A stretch of DNA of 64,000 nt from Flavobacterium palustre. GTDB lineage: Bacteria > Bacteroidota > Bacteroidia > Flavobacteriales > Flavobacteriaceae. The translations under genes and the position numbers were made by a program. This document shows, one piece after another, positions 1-9,534 of this stretch (position 1 is its first letter; each line of letters opens with the position of its first letter). Location: the NCBI RefSeq assembly GCF_014639535.1, contig NZ_BMGA01000007.1:62510-126509 (forward strand), written 5' to 3'. The notes below the pieces were generated by a model, which was not told the DNA's origin, made no database searches, and was given only the letters and a program-made list of their open reading frames with translations.

Positions 1-1636
1 CATCACCATAATGGATTTGGGTTAGTGCAGTTGGTTTTGATTTCGTTTCCGGTTCTACCTGATTCCAAGCCATAAACTCAGGACGACGCTGAAAAGCCAA
101 GTGATAATAATCAAAAAACAAATCAGTTATCGAATTAGCGTTTTGTGTTCCAAATTCTCTCGAAGCCCAGTATTGCATATGCGTTTTTACACTTTGACTT
201 TTATCAAAAGGGTTCATATTCCAAGCCATATCCAGAAATAATTCGATATTGTATTCATGCGGCTTGATGTCGCCACAATTCAAAATCCATAAATCACGGG
301 ATTGAAATTCATAGGCTTTGGTCATTTCTTCCCACATCAAAACCGGATTGGTTGAATTCAACCACAAATAATCATGCGGACGTCCCCAATATGAAGTATG
401 ATAATAAATTCCCGCTCCTCCGGCACGCGTTTGTTCTTTCGGATTACTCAACTGACGAATGTATCCATAATTATCATCCGTCCACACCAGTTGGGCATCA
501 TCTGGTAGTTTCAGACCTTTTTGGTAATAATCCAAAACCTCTTTATAAGGAATAAATGCCTGCGGAATTTTGTTCGGTTCTTTACCAATTTCTTTTTTCA
601 AAATAGCTCTTTGATCAGTAATTACCTGTTCTAATAATTTTACCTGAGAATCCGAATCATCTTCGCCCACAATCATTGGAGAATCATGCTCGCCACGCAT
701 TCCAACCGTGTAAATATTTTCAAAAGGAGCTGTTTCTTTGGCTCTTTTTCTGAAAAAATCTTTAATCACACCTGAATTGGTATCATAACGGTATTCGCCC
801 ATTGTTTTATGATTCCATTCGGCATTAATGTTACTCAACATCGGTTCAGCGTGCGAAGTTCCAACCACAATGGCATAATCATCGGCAACTTGTTTGTTTT
901 TTGGAAACGAATAAAAAGCCTTGGTGCTTTTGTGCATGGCTGGCCAAATAGTATTGGCTCTTAAACGCAACAACAATTCAAAAACTTTGGCATAGGTTTT
1001 AGAACCGATATCGCCCGTTTCCGGTTCGAAAGTTTTAGCTGCCCAGGGCTGCAATCCCCAATCTTCATCGTTTAGAAAAATTCCTCTGTATTTCACCGAT
1101 GGTGAACCATAAGTTTGTGTTTGAATATTTAAAACTAAATCCGTTTTTTTGTCTGGCGTAACATCAGCCCACCATTCCCAAGGCGAAACGCCAATCATTC
1201 TTGAAATTTCCAGCAATCCATAAGCCGTTGCTCTTCTGTCAGAACCTACAATAACCAATGCTTTTTTGATGGCTGCTGTTGGATTTTCAATGACTTGAAT
1301 TTTATACGTTTCCCATTTTCCTTTTACATCAGTAATCGAAATTTTTTGTTTCGAAACCAAATTATCAATCCATTTACTTTGGCCAATAGTTCCAGCCATA
1401 ATGGTTATTTCAGCATTATTTTTCGAAACATTTAATCGCTGATTAATAATCGAAAAAACATCATCAGCCAAAATTTTAGCCGCAATATGAACCACTTTGG
1501 GTTCTTTGTCTTCTACTAAAATGCCTGCTTTTTGTTTTTCGGAAACAATGGTAAAATCATTGTTTTGCGCCTTTGTTGCATTAGCAAAAAGAACAATAAA
1601 AACTATGAAAACACTATTAAACTTATTTTTGAACAT
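1..1636 (-). CDS. GH115 family alpha-glucuronidase, 3' end outside window (partial)
   Basis: The reading frame starts at the ATG complementary to 1634-1636 and stays open to the left edge, about 545 codons. A signal peptide ends near TKAQ (residue 24). Sequence typical of GH115 follows: YRGIFLNDEDWG near 183-194, LRANTIWPAMH near 225-235, WTDDNYGYIR near 385-394 and YYHTSYWGRPHDY near 411-423. GH115 enzymes remove alpha-1,2-linked glucuronic acid or 4-O-methyl-glucuronic acid, best known from xylan. Periplasmic or surface location is likely. It is the last gene seen in the minus-strand block, 4 bp after the phospholipase-like gene, so the two are almost surely cotranscribed. The usual C-terminal domain cannot be judged. 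In this setting alpha-GlcA on inositol is an alternative substrate (inference). Confidence 0.9.
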   Translation of the reverse strand, partial: MFKNKFNSVFIVFIVLFANATKAQNNDFTIVSEKQKAGILVEDKEPKVVHIAAKILADDVFSIINQRLNVSKNNAEITIMAGTIGQSKWIDNLVSKQKISITDVKGKWETYKIQVIENPTAAIKKALVIVGSDRRATAYGLLEISRMIGVSPWEWWADVTPDKKTDLVLNIQTQTYGSPSVKYRGIFLNDEDWGLQPWAAKTFEPETGDIGSKTYAKVFELLLRLRANTIWPAMHKSTKAFYSFPKNKQVADDYAIVVGTSHAEPMLSNINAEWNHKTMGEYRYDTNSGVIKDFFRKRAKETAPFENIYTVGMRGEHDSPMIVGEDDSDSQVKLLEQVITDQRAILKKEIGKEPNKIPQAFIPYKEVLDYYQKGLKLPDDAQLVWTDDNYGYIRQLSNPKEQTRAGGAGIYYHTSYWGRPHDYLWLNSTNPVLMWEEMTKAYEFQSRDLWILNCGDIKPHEYNIELFLDMAWNMNPFDKSQSVKTHMQYWASREFGTQNANSITDLFFDYYHLAFQRRPEFMAWNQVEPETKSKPTALTQIHYGD

Positions 1637-1640
1637 GATT

Positions 1641-2711
1641 TTATTTTTTAATTCTTTCGAAACGGTTATTCTCAAAACTCACCTTATAAGATGATTTAAA
1701 AAGCGTGGACGGAATGTAATAATCTGTTGAAATCACTTGTGCTCCCGATGCTTTTGCTTTTTCAAACTTAGTATAATCATTCGCTCTGGCTTCGGTTGTT
1801 CCATCGTCGGCGCGGGTGCGAACCATATAACCTTTGGCTACTAATTCTTTGATATATTTAAAATTTTTAATCGGGTCATTGATTACTCTAAAAGCAGCCT
1901 CAGGATTTCCTTCTTTGCTGTTTACAAACAATACCCTGTTTTTCAAACTGAAATATCCTTCAAGATAGCGATTAATTTTAGTTTGATTTTCATCCAAAAC
2001 AAAAAGAAATCTACCTTTTACATCCTTCAAATCTGGCCAGCCTTTTTTCAAAACAGCTTCTTCCAAAGTTTCAAATTTTCCCCGAACCAAATCAGGAGTA
2101 ATCAATTTTGAATCGTTAAAAACCGAACGAATTTCAATATCAATAATATCTAAAGCCGATTTGGTAAAAGGCAAAGGCTCGCGCAACTTTCTGTTATTAT
2201 CATCCTTAGCATTAATCAAAATAAAAATCGGCGTATGGTTTGGATTTTTATCCGACCATTTTTTCAGGGCTTGTAATCCTTCTTTAAAAAGCAAATAATG
2301 ACTTCTGAAATCAATATCCTGAATATGAAACATTTTTAATCCCGGTTGAGCCAGCTTATTTTCCTTATCATATTCTAATGGTGTTGCCCCTAATGACTTC
2401 ACAATTGCCAAGCCTTTTGGATTTGAATAATAACCTCCTTTAGGATCAAACAATACATCGTATTCTAAATTGCGAAGTCCCAAATCCAACTGTTTTTCAA
2501 TTGAAATATGAGTGTATTGAAGTGATTTTGCCGCTAGCGAATCCTGTTGGAACAAATAATTCCACAATGGAGCTTCGATGGCAATTTTATAAGAATTATG
2601 ACTACCAATCACCTGAATTGCATTCATTTTTACAGCTTTTTCTTTTTTAAAAGAAAGCAATAAAAACAATGAGAGAGAAAGCAGTACTATAATTTTATTT
2701 TTCAAAATCAT
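1641..2711 (-). CDS. Exported Ca2+-dependent phosphoinositide phospholipase C-like protein
   Basis: This 356-residue protein has an N-terminal hydrophobic segment (residues 5-21) and then GSHNSYK with His38. The pattern HNSY, an acidic LEYDV segment near 98-102 and FHIQDIDFRSH is that of the PI-PLC-like TIM-barrel family described as Ca2+-dependent phosphoinositide phospholipase C (PF16670 type). Family members cleave a phosphodiester between a lipid and an inositol phosphate. No lipobox Cys is visible, so it is probably periplasmic or anchored by its N-terminus. It sits between the HGSNAT-like gene (23 bp) and GH115 (4 bp) in one operon. A phospholipase inside a sugar-utilisation locus is unusual and suggests that the target is an inositol phospholipid glycan. 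Other phosphodiesters are possible. Confidence 0.72.
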   Translation of the reverse strand: MILKNKIIVLLSLSLFLLLSFKKEKAVKMNAIQVIGSHNSYKIAIEAPLWNYLFQQDSLAAKSLQYTHISIEKQLDLGLRNLEYDVLFDPKGGYYSNPKGLAIVKSLGATPLEYDKENKLAQPGLKMFHIQDIDFRSHYLLFKEGLQALKKWSDKNPNHTPIFILINAKDDNNRKLREPLPFTKSALDIIDIEIRSVFNDSKLITPDLVRGKFETLEEAVLKKGWPDLKDVKGRFLFVLDENQTKINRYLEGYFSLKNRVLFVNSKEGNPEAAFRVINDPIKNFKYIKELVAKGYMVRTRADDGTTEARANDYTKFEKAKASGAQVISTDYYIPSTLFKSSYKVSFENNRFERIKK

Positions 2712-2734
2712 ATCAGAAGAATTTGCTTAGGAAA

Positions 2735-3877
2735 TTAAATCCTAATATAAATACGCTTTTTATTCAACCACCATCCCAGAGACCAGCACACTAACATAAA
2801 TACAATTGCGGTAACAAATGCTCCGAAACTTCCCGGAAAAACCGTTTGGAAAATTTTCTCGCTCACCCATTCAAAAGCATCCATATCCGAATTTACCGGA
2901 ATAAGACGCAAAGTGATAAAAAACAACTCCGAAAACAAATAAATAAACAAAGGATTTTTACCAAAAATGGTACAGAATTCCACTCCAAAATGCGTTTGTT
3001 TTAATTCGATAAAATAAATTAAAACCGCCATAATAGATAAATCGATTCCTACGGTGTAAAGCACAAAAGAACCCGTCCATAATTTTTTAGAAATGGGTAA
3101 AACCAAATCCCACCAACGAGCTAAAGCCATTAAAAGAAAACCAACAATTAATAATTTGGCTATGCCTTCAAATGATTTTCCAATCCTTTGAATAAAAGTT
3201 CCGGCAATAAAACCTGCAATTACATTGACAATGGATGGTAGAGTGCTTAAAATTCCTTCCGGATCAAACGGAATACTGTCTCTTTTATAAATATGTCCTT
3301 CTCCCAAAACAGCCAAATCAAAACGAGTAGCAGCGTTTGTTGCCATTTCGAACTCAACTCCTGACTGTCCAAAAAAATATAAAATTGCCCAGTAGCCTAA
3401 CAATAAAATTACTGATGTAATGATTGCTATTTTCTCTGACACATAATAAAAAATAACTGCCGTAAAAAAATAACACAAAGCAATACGCTGTAAAACCCCC
3501 ATAACACGGGTTTCTGAAAAAGGCTTTAATTCCCAAACACCATCCATTCCCTGTCTAAAAAACGGAAACCAATACATTAAAAACCCCAACAGGAAAATAA
3601 TGACGCTGCGCTTGATTACTTTTTTCCAAAATACCTCAGCCGCAGTTTCTTTCATTTTTCCCATCGAAAAACTCATTGCATTTCCCATTGCAAAAAGAAA
3701 AGAAGGAAAAACCAAATCTGCTAAGGTAAATCCGAACCATTCCGCATGAGTCAAATAGTCATAGAAATGAGCTCCTGTTCCCGGCGTATTGACCACAATC
3801 ATTAAACAAATCGTCAATCCCCTGAATACATCAAGGGATAAAAAACGATTGGAATTTTGGTTAGAAATTGCATTCAT
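2735..3877 (-). CDS. HGSNAT/NagX-like multi-pass membrane acyltransferase (DUF5009-type)
   Basis: This 380-residue, very hydrophobic protein has about ten membrane segments. Residues 11-30 (RFLSLDVFRGLTICLMIVVN) and THAEWFGFTLADLVFPSF (43-60) match the start of the heparan-alpha-glucosaminide N-acetyltransferase (HGSNAT) family. His44 lies where, from memory, I place the active-site His of human HGSNAT, in a similar HAxWxG context. In lysosomes HGSNAT moves acetyl from cytosolic acetyl-CoA onto terminal alpha-glucosamine on the far side of the membrane. Bacterial relatives are called NagX and were proposed to act in GlcNAc uptake. Only 2 bp separate it from the GH89 gene, whose human homologue acts directly after HGSNAT. 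An acetyltransferase role on alpha-GlcN is therefore attractive; transport is the main alternative. Confidence 0.8.
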   Translation of the reverse strand: MNAISNQNSNRFLSLDVFRGLTICLMIVVNTPGTGAHFYDYLTHAEWFGFTLADLVFPSFLFAMGNAMSFSMGKMKETAAEVFWKKVIKRSVIIFLLGFLMYWFPFFRQGMDGVWELKPFSETRVMGVLQRIALCYFFTAVIFYYVSEKIAIITSVILLLGYWAILYFFGQSGVEFEMATNAATRFDLAVLGEGHIYKRDSIPFDPEGILSTLPSIVNVIAGFIAGTFIQRIGKSFEGIAKLLIVGFLLMALARWWDLVLPISKKLWTGSFVLYTVGIDLSIMAVLIYFIELKQTHFGVEFCTIFGKNPLFIYLFSELFFITLRLIPVNSDMDAFEWVSEKIFQTVFPGSFGAFVTAIVFMLVCWSLGWWLNKKRIYIRI

Positions 3878-3879
3878 GT

Positions 3880-6114
3880 TTAGTAATCGTATTTAATTGT
3901 TGGCATTTGCTCTGTAACAGGAATAATGCGAGAGCGGTATTTTTTGTGCAAAGCTTTAGCAATCACAACTGGATTACCTTTTGCTTTTACCGGAAAATCT
4001 TTTCTCTCATTTACCCATTTCCATTCCCATTCTTTAATTTTTTCATCAAAATTTTTCTGATCGAATGTTCCCCAATTGGCTTTTACATCTGCAAAAAATT
4101 GCTGCCATCTTGGTTTATAAAAATCAGTAAACAATCCGCTCCATTGCCTATTACTGTATTCATGCAATCTGTTATTAGCTCCACCCCAAAGTGTAATTAA
4201 ATCACGGGCATTTTGCTCATACAACGCTTTTTCTTTCTCATCAATTCCCCAACTTCTGGCATCAGCAATCCATGGACCTAAAAGAAAATCATAACGCGTA
4301 GCCAACAATTGATCCATATCATCAATCAATTCAATAAACTCTTTTGCGTTTTTTTCAAATGCTGCTTTGTCATTGTTTTGATAATCTTTGGCAATTTGCT
4401 GTTGCAAAGGCAAAGCATAATTAGCTAAAACCTGACGCGTCACATCTACCAAATCGTATTGAAAACCATCTGATTTTTGATAAGCCGGAGCCGCTTTTAC
4501 AAAAAGATCCCAAGCCGGCAATAAATCTTTTGAAGCATAATTTTGTTTGGTTCTTGCCCAGCGACGGAAACCTTCGAATGTAGGTCTTGAAACGATAATC
4601 GATTCCGCTCCATCACGAATTACCTGTCCGTTATAAACCGTTTTCACTAAAATATCCCAGGCTTTTGCAATATCAGCGTTTGATTTTCCATAACGATTCA
4701 AAGTATATTTTTGAAGCCATGAATTCAATTCAATTGGCGTATCTCTCCAGGTATTATCAGTCATTAATTCATACAAAACCGGATTTTGCTCGATAGCTTC
4801 CATTGTTAATCCAATTCCTTTTAATTTTCCTGATTTAGGATCTTTCAAGGCTTTTGCAGGTTCATTGGCAATGGCGTCAATACGCCCAAACAGTGTTATG
4901 TTTCCACCAAAATTATGCAACATATTCCAAATCCATTGTTTGCCATAGAAAGCTTCTGTACGTTTCCATATCGGTTCTATTTCTGCAGCCAAATCCAAAA
5001 TAATCATGCGGTCATCAGGAACTGCATCCAGCAAACCTTTGATTTGCGGTGCTTCCCAAAACTCCCTGTGACTGTAAAAAAGCCAGCCCTGCATGACCCA
5101 AACTGCTTTTTCATCAGCTGATTTCATCCCTTCAAAAATCTTTTTACTTAAATCAAACAAATAAGCAGGATCATTGGAAGGTGGTGTATTTTCATTAAAT
5201 GTATCTGCAGAATACAAATGATCGGTTCCATAAATCTTTGATTGCATTTCTAAGAATTTCTTCCCAATTTCGGCAAACAAAGGATCATTCGAATCTAAAA
5301 TATAAGTATCCTCAAAATCATTCCCCCAATTCGTTTGCTTTAATTTAGCATTAGGAAAAAACTTTTTAAACGATGCCGGAACGTGTCCTGTGAAAGCCGG
5401 CAAAACTGTTTTCATTCCTAATTCGCGTTCTCTTTTTAAAATCTTAATTTGCAAATCACGATGCGTGTCTTTCCAGTTTTTAGACAAAGGTCCTCCCCAA
5501 CCATCTAAATTTCCCATCCAAAACCAGGAGAAATAAGCCGGTCCGCTAAAAAAAGTATTCAAATCTTCATCTGTAAAACCATAGGATTTATACACTTCGT
5601 CCCAAATGTATTCTTCTCCGGTAATCGCCAATGGCATATTGATTCCGTGCAAAGCCATCCAGTCGATTTCTTTTTCCCAACGTTTCCAATCCCACCAACT
5701 CATACTGTAATTAAAGGTGCAATAGTTCAAATAATAGCGGTATTCGTAAGGTGTTTTTTTATGAATCAATTTAGGAACTGCCGGCAATTTCTTAGGCAAA
5801 TTCAAATTGGTTCCATTCCATGTTATTTGGCAATGTGTAACATTATTGAGATAATAATATAATGCAGATGCAACCGAAACACCGTTGTTTCCTCTCAACA
5901 CAATTTTATCTCCTTTAGAAACGATTTCAAACCAATCCTCTTTGGCTGAAGAATCGATTTCGATACTAAATTGCGACGCATGATTGGGTAAAATACGAGC
6001 AATAAGTTGGCTGGAAGCATTAGCTATTTCTGTCTCCGGCTTTGTCGATTGACTAACACCAGTTTCAAAAATAAAAACAATAAACAATATGACTAATTTA
6101 AGGTTGGTTTTCAT
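3880..6114 (-). CDS. GH89 alpha-N-acetylglucosaminidase, exported
   Basis: This 744-residue protein is a homologue of human lysosomal NAGLU. A signal peptide ends near residue 21-22. WWDWKRWEKEIDWMALHGIN (140-159), GEEYIWDEVY near 166-175, DTFNENTPPSNDP with Glu308, DLAAEIEPIW (374-383) and IWNMLHNFGGN (395-405) are hallmark GH89 segments. Glu308 and probably Glu378 match the two catalytic glutamates of NAGLU. The enzyme removes terminal alpha-linked GlcNAc. Known targets of the family are heparan sulfate ends and alpha-GlcNAc-capped glycans. It lies 2 bp upstream of the HGSNAT-like gene and 28 bp downstream of GH43, clearly in one operon. Length and motifs are complete, so the enzyme should be active. 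Confidence 0.95.
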   Translation of the reverse strand: MKTNLKLVILFIVFIFETGVSQSTKPETEIANASSQLIARILPNHASQFSIEIDSSAKEDWFEIVSKGDKIVLRGNNGVSVASALYYYLNNVTHCQITWNGTNLNLPKKLPAVPKLIHKKTPYEYRYYLNYCTFNYSMSWWDWKRWEKEIDWMALHGINMPLAITGEEYIWDEVYKSYGFTDEDLNTFFSGPAYFSWFWMGNLDGWGGPLSKNWKDTHRDLQIKILKRERELGMKTVLPAFTGHVPASFKKFFPNAKLKQTNWGNDFEDTYILDSNDPLFAEIGKKFLEMQSKIYGTDHLYSADTFNENTPPSNDPAYLFDLSKKIFEGMKSADEKAVWVMQGWLFYSHREFWEAPQIKGLLDAVPDDRMIILDLAAEIEPIWKRTEAFYGKQWIWNMLHNFGGNITLFGRIDAIANEPAKALKDPKSGKLKGIGLTMEAIEQNPVLYELMTDNTWRDTPIELNSWLQKYTLNRYGKSNADIAKAWDILVKTVYNGQVIRDGAESIIVSRPTFEGFRRWARTKQNYASKDLLPAWDLFVKAAPAYQKSDGFQYDLVDVTRQVLANYALPLQQQIAKDYQNNDKAAFEKNAKEFIELIDDMDQLLATRYDFLLGPWIADARSWGIDEKEKALYEQNARDLITLWGGANNRLHEYSNRQWSGLFTDFYKPRWQQFFADVKANWGTFDQKNFDEKIKEWEWKWVNERKDFPVKAKGNPVVIAKALHKKYRSRIIPVTEQMPTIKYDY

Positions 6115-6142
6115 CTTTTTATTAAGCTTATATTATACAAAA

Positions 6143-7129
6143 TCAGAAACTGGAAACACCAGTAGGTTTTACTTTTAAAATGTTATGATTGGCATCAAAA
6201 TTCAAACTGTCAATACAAATTTGGCGCAATACATATTTTTCTTTTTGTGGAAGAATTCGGTGGTATAAAATATAATCCTGTCCTTTTTCATTAAAAACTG
6301 AATGATGTCCCGGACCATAAGTGATACTATCTGAAGTAGTTTCCAAAATTGGACTATTCTTAGCTGATTCAAATGGTCCCAAAGGAGAATTACCAACAGC
6401 ATATCCTACTTTGTAAGTCGCATCAATTGCTTTACCTGACGAAAACATTAAATAATATTTCCCGAAACGCTTAATCATGTAAGGCGCTTCAAAATAATCT
6501 TTAGGCGTAACTGCTTTTGGTTTTTCATCAAATGAAATCATATCCGAATTCAGTTTGGCTGCCATACAAGTTCCATTTACCCAATTAAATCCAGAACCCC
6601 AGTACAAATAAGCCTGACCATCATCATCAATAAAGCAATCGGCATCGATATTGTGTACCAAAGGATAATCTTTTGCTGAAATCAGTGGCGACTGGTCTTC
6701 TTTGGCATTTTTCCAAGGCCCTAACGGAGTATTACTCACCCCAACCCAAACTTCACTCCCAACTGAAACATACATATAATATTTCCCGTTTGCTGCTTTT
6801 CGTACCGATGGTGCCCAAACCATAGAATCTTTAGAATTTGGGCTTGTACAGGCTTTTTTTGTTGGCCAGTTTAAATGATGGCGTTCAAATTGTATAAAAT
6901 CTTTTGTTGAAAACACTGCCAGTTCATCGCCACCCCAAGGATCAATTGTAGCGTAAATAAAAAAGGTATCTCCTTCTTTTACAATACAGGGGTCTGCAAA
7001 ATATCCCGGTAGTATTGGGTTTGTGATTTTTGATTTTGCTTGTAAATTTTCCTTTTTGACAGGAAGTTTACACGAAATCAAAAACGTAGTCATCAACAAA
7101 ATAAAAACACCCAGTTTCAAATTCTTCAT
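6143..7129 (-). CDS. GH43 family glycoside hydrolase lipoprotein
   Basis: This 328-residue protein has a lipoprotein signal (LISC, Cys20), so it is probably membrane-attached. It is a five-bladed beta-propeller of the GH43 type with the three acidic residues in place: Asp46 in GYFADPCIV (base), Asp162 in NIDADCFIDDDG (pKa modulator) and Glu214 in YFEAPYMI (acid). MVWAPSV near 103-109 is also typical. GH43 enzymes act mostly on alpha-L-arabinofuranosides, beta-xylosides or beta-galactans; the specificity cannot be read from this sequence. It sits 26 bp after GH92 and 28 bp before GH89 in the same operon. No extra C-terminal beta-sandwich domain is present, and the protein is at the short end for the family. 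Confidence 0.9.
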   Translation of the reverse strand: MKNLKLGVFILLMTTFLISCKLPVKKENLQAKSKITNPILPGYFADPCIVKEGDTFFIYATIDPWGGDELAVFSTKDFIQFERHHLNWPTKKACTSPNSKDSMVWAPSVRKAANGKYYMYVSVGSEVWVGVSNTPLGPWKNAKEDQSPLISAKDYPLVHNIDADCFIDDDGQAYLYWGSGFNWVNGTCMAAKLNSDMISFDEKPKAVTPKDYFEAPYMIKRFGKYYLMFSSGKAIDATYKVGYAVGNSPLGPFESAKNSPILETTSDSITYGPGHHSVFNEKGQDYILYHRILPQKEKYVLRQICIDSLNFDANHNILKVKPTGVSSF

Positions 7130-7155
7130 CTTTATTATATTAATCTTCTATAAAA

Positions 7156-9450
7156 TTATTCTTCAATTACTTCGTCTGATTTAGAAGGCGGAAGCTGTTT
7201 TGTTCCCCATGTTTTAGATGGCGTTGCTCCCATTTCAAATTCCAGCACACCACCTTTTACAATATCCTGATGCTCAATAAAAGCATTTTCAAATGGTTTT
7301 CCGTTTAACAAAACAGATTTGATGTATTTGTTTTTATCCGAAAAATTCTTCGCTTTGATAGTGAAATCCTTGCCGTTTTCCTGATGAATTACCGTTTGTT
7401 TGAAATAAGGTGAATTAATCAGATAATAGGATTGTCCCGCATTAGGATATAATCCCATCATGTGAAAAGCCAACCATGAAGACATCGCCCCTGAATCATC
7501 ATTTCCTGGGATTCCGTTTCTGGAACTGTTGTAATTTTTATCAATAATTAGATGAATGCGGTCGTTACTCAAATCAGGGCGACCAATCCAATGGTATAAA
7601 TTCGGACTCAAAAAAGAAGGTTCATTGGCCACATTATAAAATTCTTTATCAAAAAGTGTGTTCAAGCGCTTTTTGAAAGCCTCATTTCCACCTGTTTTTT
7701 TAATTAACATGGCTACATCATGCGGTACAGAAAGTGAATATTCCCAGGAACTGGCTTCGTAAAAAACACCACACCACCAGCAAACACAGTTAGGCCAATC
7801 CTGCGCTAAAGGCGAATAAGGCACATAAGAAATTTTACCATTAGTCGCCGCACACTGAATACTGTCCACCCATTTTCTATTCGAATCTTTTGGCATTATA
7901 AATCCACGCGAACCGTTGTCTTCAATATCTCTCCAAAGGTTTTGCCAATTATCTGATTGTTTAATAAAACGCCAGTATTCACCTTTGCGTTTGGTACCTT
8001 TTGCCACAATTGCCAAACAATAATCGTTATAGGAATATTCCAAAGTTCTGTTTCCGGAACGCACATAATCAGTTGAAACATAACCCAAACGATTGTAATC
8101 AACTAATCCGCCACGACCTTCTTTTTCTTCATTGCCACCAGGAGGAAACATCGCATCTTTCATCATCGCATCCAATGCCAACTTATAATTAATACCTTCC
8201 AATCCTTTTACAAAAGCATCTGCAATAACTACCTCAGCATTCGAACCACCTTGTGTACGTCCATTTGAATTTCCGCTTCTGGCTTCCGGCAAATAGCCAT
8301 CGCGTTTATAAATTTGTAACATCGCATTTACAATATCAATCTCACGTTTAGGATCTAAAAGTGTGATTAATGGACTTGAAGAACGATAGGTATCCCAAAT
8401 AGCATAAAAATCATCATAATATGGAGAATCATTTTCCCAAAGCGGGTTTTCGCCTGTACGATCTACCGGCATCAACATCGTATGATACAAACCAGTGTAA
8501 AACATGGTTTTCTTTTCTGTAGAAGCTTCTTTTTCAACCTCAACTCTTTGCAATAAATCTTCCCATTTTTGTTGGGTTTCGGTTAATTCTTTTTTGAAAT
8601 CCCAATGCGGAATTTCTTTATCGATATTTTCTCTGGCTTTTAAACTGCTGATGAACGAAATTCCAATTTTCATATTCAGTGTTTTATTGGCTAAGCTTTC
8701 GAAAAACAACATCGCTCCCGTTTTCTTTCCGTTATCCACCTGATTTTTTTCATTTGGAAAAAATTGCTCACCTTTCCAAGTAGAGAAATTGGTAAACGGC
8801 TGATCAAATACTGCCGAAAAATAAACCGTATAAGTACTTCCGTTATTCCAACCACCACGAACTTTAGTATGACCGCGAACTTCGGTATCTGAAATTACTT
8901 CTACCTGCGACCCCACGAATTGCTGCGCTTCTCTTCCATCAGGAATAATGGATTCATCCAGATATCTTCCTAAGTCAACTTTGATTGCATTTTTAGTATT
9001 CGAATTAAAAACAAATTTGTAAAAAGCTGCTCTGTCTGAAGTCGTAATTTCGGTTTGAATATTCCATTTTTTCAATAAAGCACTATAATAACCTAAGGCT
9101 ACTTTTTCGTTTTCACGAAGCGATTCCTGTTTAATCGTTTCAAAATCTCCCGAAATGGGCATAATAGAAACATTACCATATTTAGCTCCACCACCTGTTC
9201 CGCTCACATGCACTTGACTAAAACCATAAATAGGTTTCGTCATATCAGTAGTGAAACCACTATTAGCATTTAAGTCGTTATCCGGTCCTGGTTTAATCAT
9301 TCCGTAAGGACATGACGGCCCAATGAAAACATTTCCAAGACCTTCTGACCCAATCATGGGATCAACAAAACGATGATTTTGTGCGTTCAAATTCCAACAC
9401 TGTAACAACAGTGCTAAAGAAATAAAAGTGGCATTTCGGAGTTTATTCAT
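7156..9450 (-). CDS. GH92 family alpha-mannosidase (first copy)
   Basis: This 764-residue protein has a signal peptide ending at about residue 23 (NAQ). GH92 hallmarks are FVDPMIG near the mature N-terminus, FSQVHVSGTGGG, IWDTYRSSSPL, YEASSWEYSLSVPHD (catalytic acid probably Glu565) and GNDDSGAMSSW (649-659, base aspartates). GH92 enzymes are Ca2+-dependent inverting exo-alpha-mannosidases that trim alpha-1,2-, 1,3-, 1,4- or 1,6-mannose, typically from N-glycans, yeast mannan or mannosyl phosphate. An intercistronic hairpin (9471-9523) separates it from GH28 upstream. It shares the family with the gene at 14026 but is clearly divergent, suggesting that the two cut different mannosidic linkages. 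Confidence 0.95.
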   Translation of the reverse strand: MNKLRNATFISLALLLQCWNLNAQNHRFVDPMIGSEGLGNVFIGPSCPYGMIKPGPDNDLNANSGFTTDMTKPIYGFSQVHVSGTGGGAKYGNVSIMPISGDFETIKQESLRENEKVALGYYSALLKKWNIQTEITTSDRAAFYKFVFNSNTKNAIKVDLGRYLDESIIPDGREAQQFVGSQVEVISDTEVRGHTKVRGGWNNGSTYTVYFSAVFDQPFTNFSTWKGEQFFPNEKNQVDNGKKTGAMLFFESLANKTLNMKIGISFISSLKARENIDKEIPHWDFKKELTETQQKWEDLLQRVEVEKEASTEKKTMFYTGLYHTMLMPVDRTGENPLWENDSPYYDDFYAIWDTYRSSSPLITLLDPKREIDIVNAMLQIYKRDGYLPEARSGNSNGRTQGGSNAEVVIADAFVKGLEGINYKLALDAMMKDAMFPPGGNEEKEGRGGLVDYNRLGYVSTDYVRSGNRTLEYSYNDYCLAIVAKGTKRKGEYWRFIKQSDNWQNLWRDIEDNGSRGFIMPKDSNRKWVDSIQCAATNGKISYVPYSPLAQDWPNCVCWWCGVFYEASSWEYSLSVPHDVAMLIKKTGGNEAFKKRLNTLFDKEFYNVANEPSFLSPNLYHWIGRPDLSNDRIHLIIDKNYNSSRNGIPGNDDSGAMSSWLAFHMMGLYPNAGQSYYLINSPYFKQTVIHQENGKDFTIKAKNFSDKNKYIKSVLLNGKPFENAFIEHQDIVKGGVLEFEMGATPSKTWGTKQLPPSKSDEVIEE

Positions 9451-9470
9451 AATTTCTATTTTTAATTCTC

Positions 9471-9523
9471 AGAATCATCAAAATTAATCCCCCTTCCCTC
9501 AAGGGTGTAATTTTGATGATTCT
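9471..9523 (-). promoter_or_regulatory. Intercistronic stem-loop between GH28 and GH92
   Basis: The 16-bp arms 9471-9486 and 9508-9523 are perfectly complementary. Inside them is a second short helix (CCCTT at 9491-9495 with AAGGG at 9501-9505). There is no T-run after the stem on the minus strand, so it looks more like an mRNA processing or stability element that tunes expression within the operon than a terminator. Confidence 0.6.
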
Positions 9524-9534
9524 TGAGGCAATTT

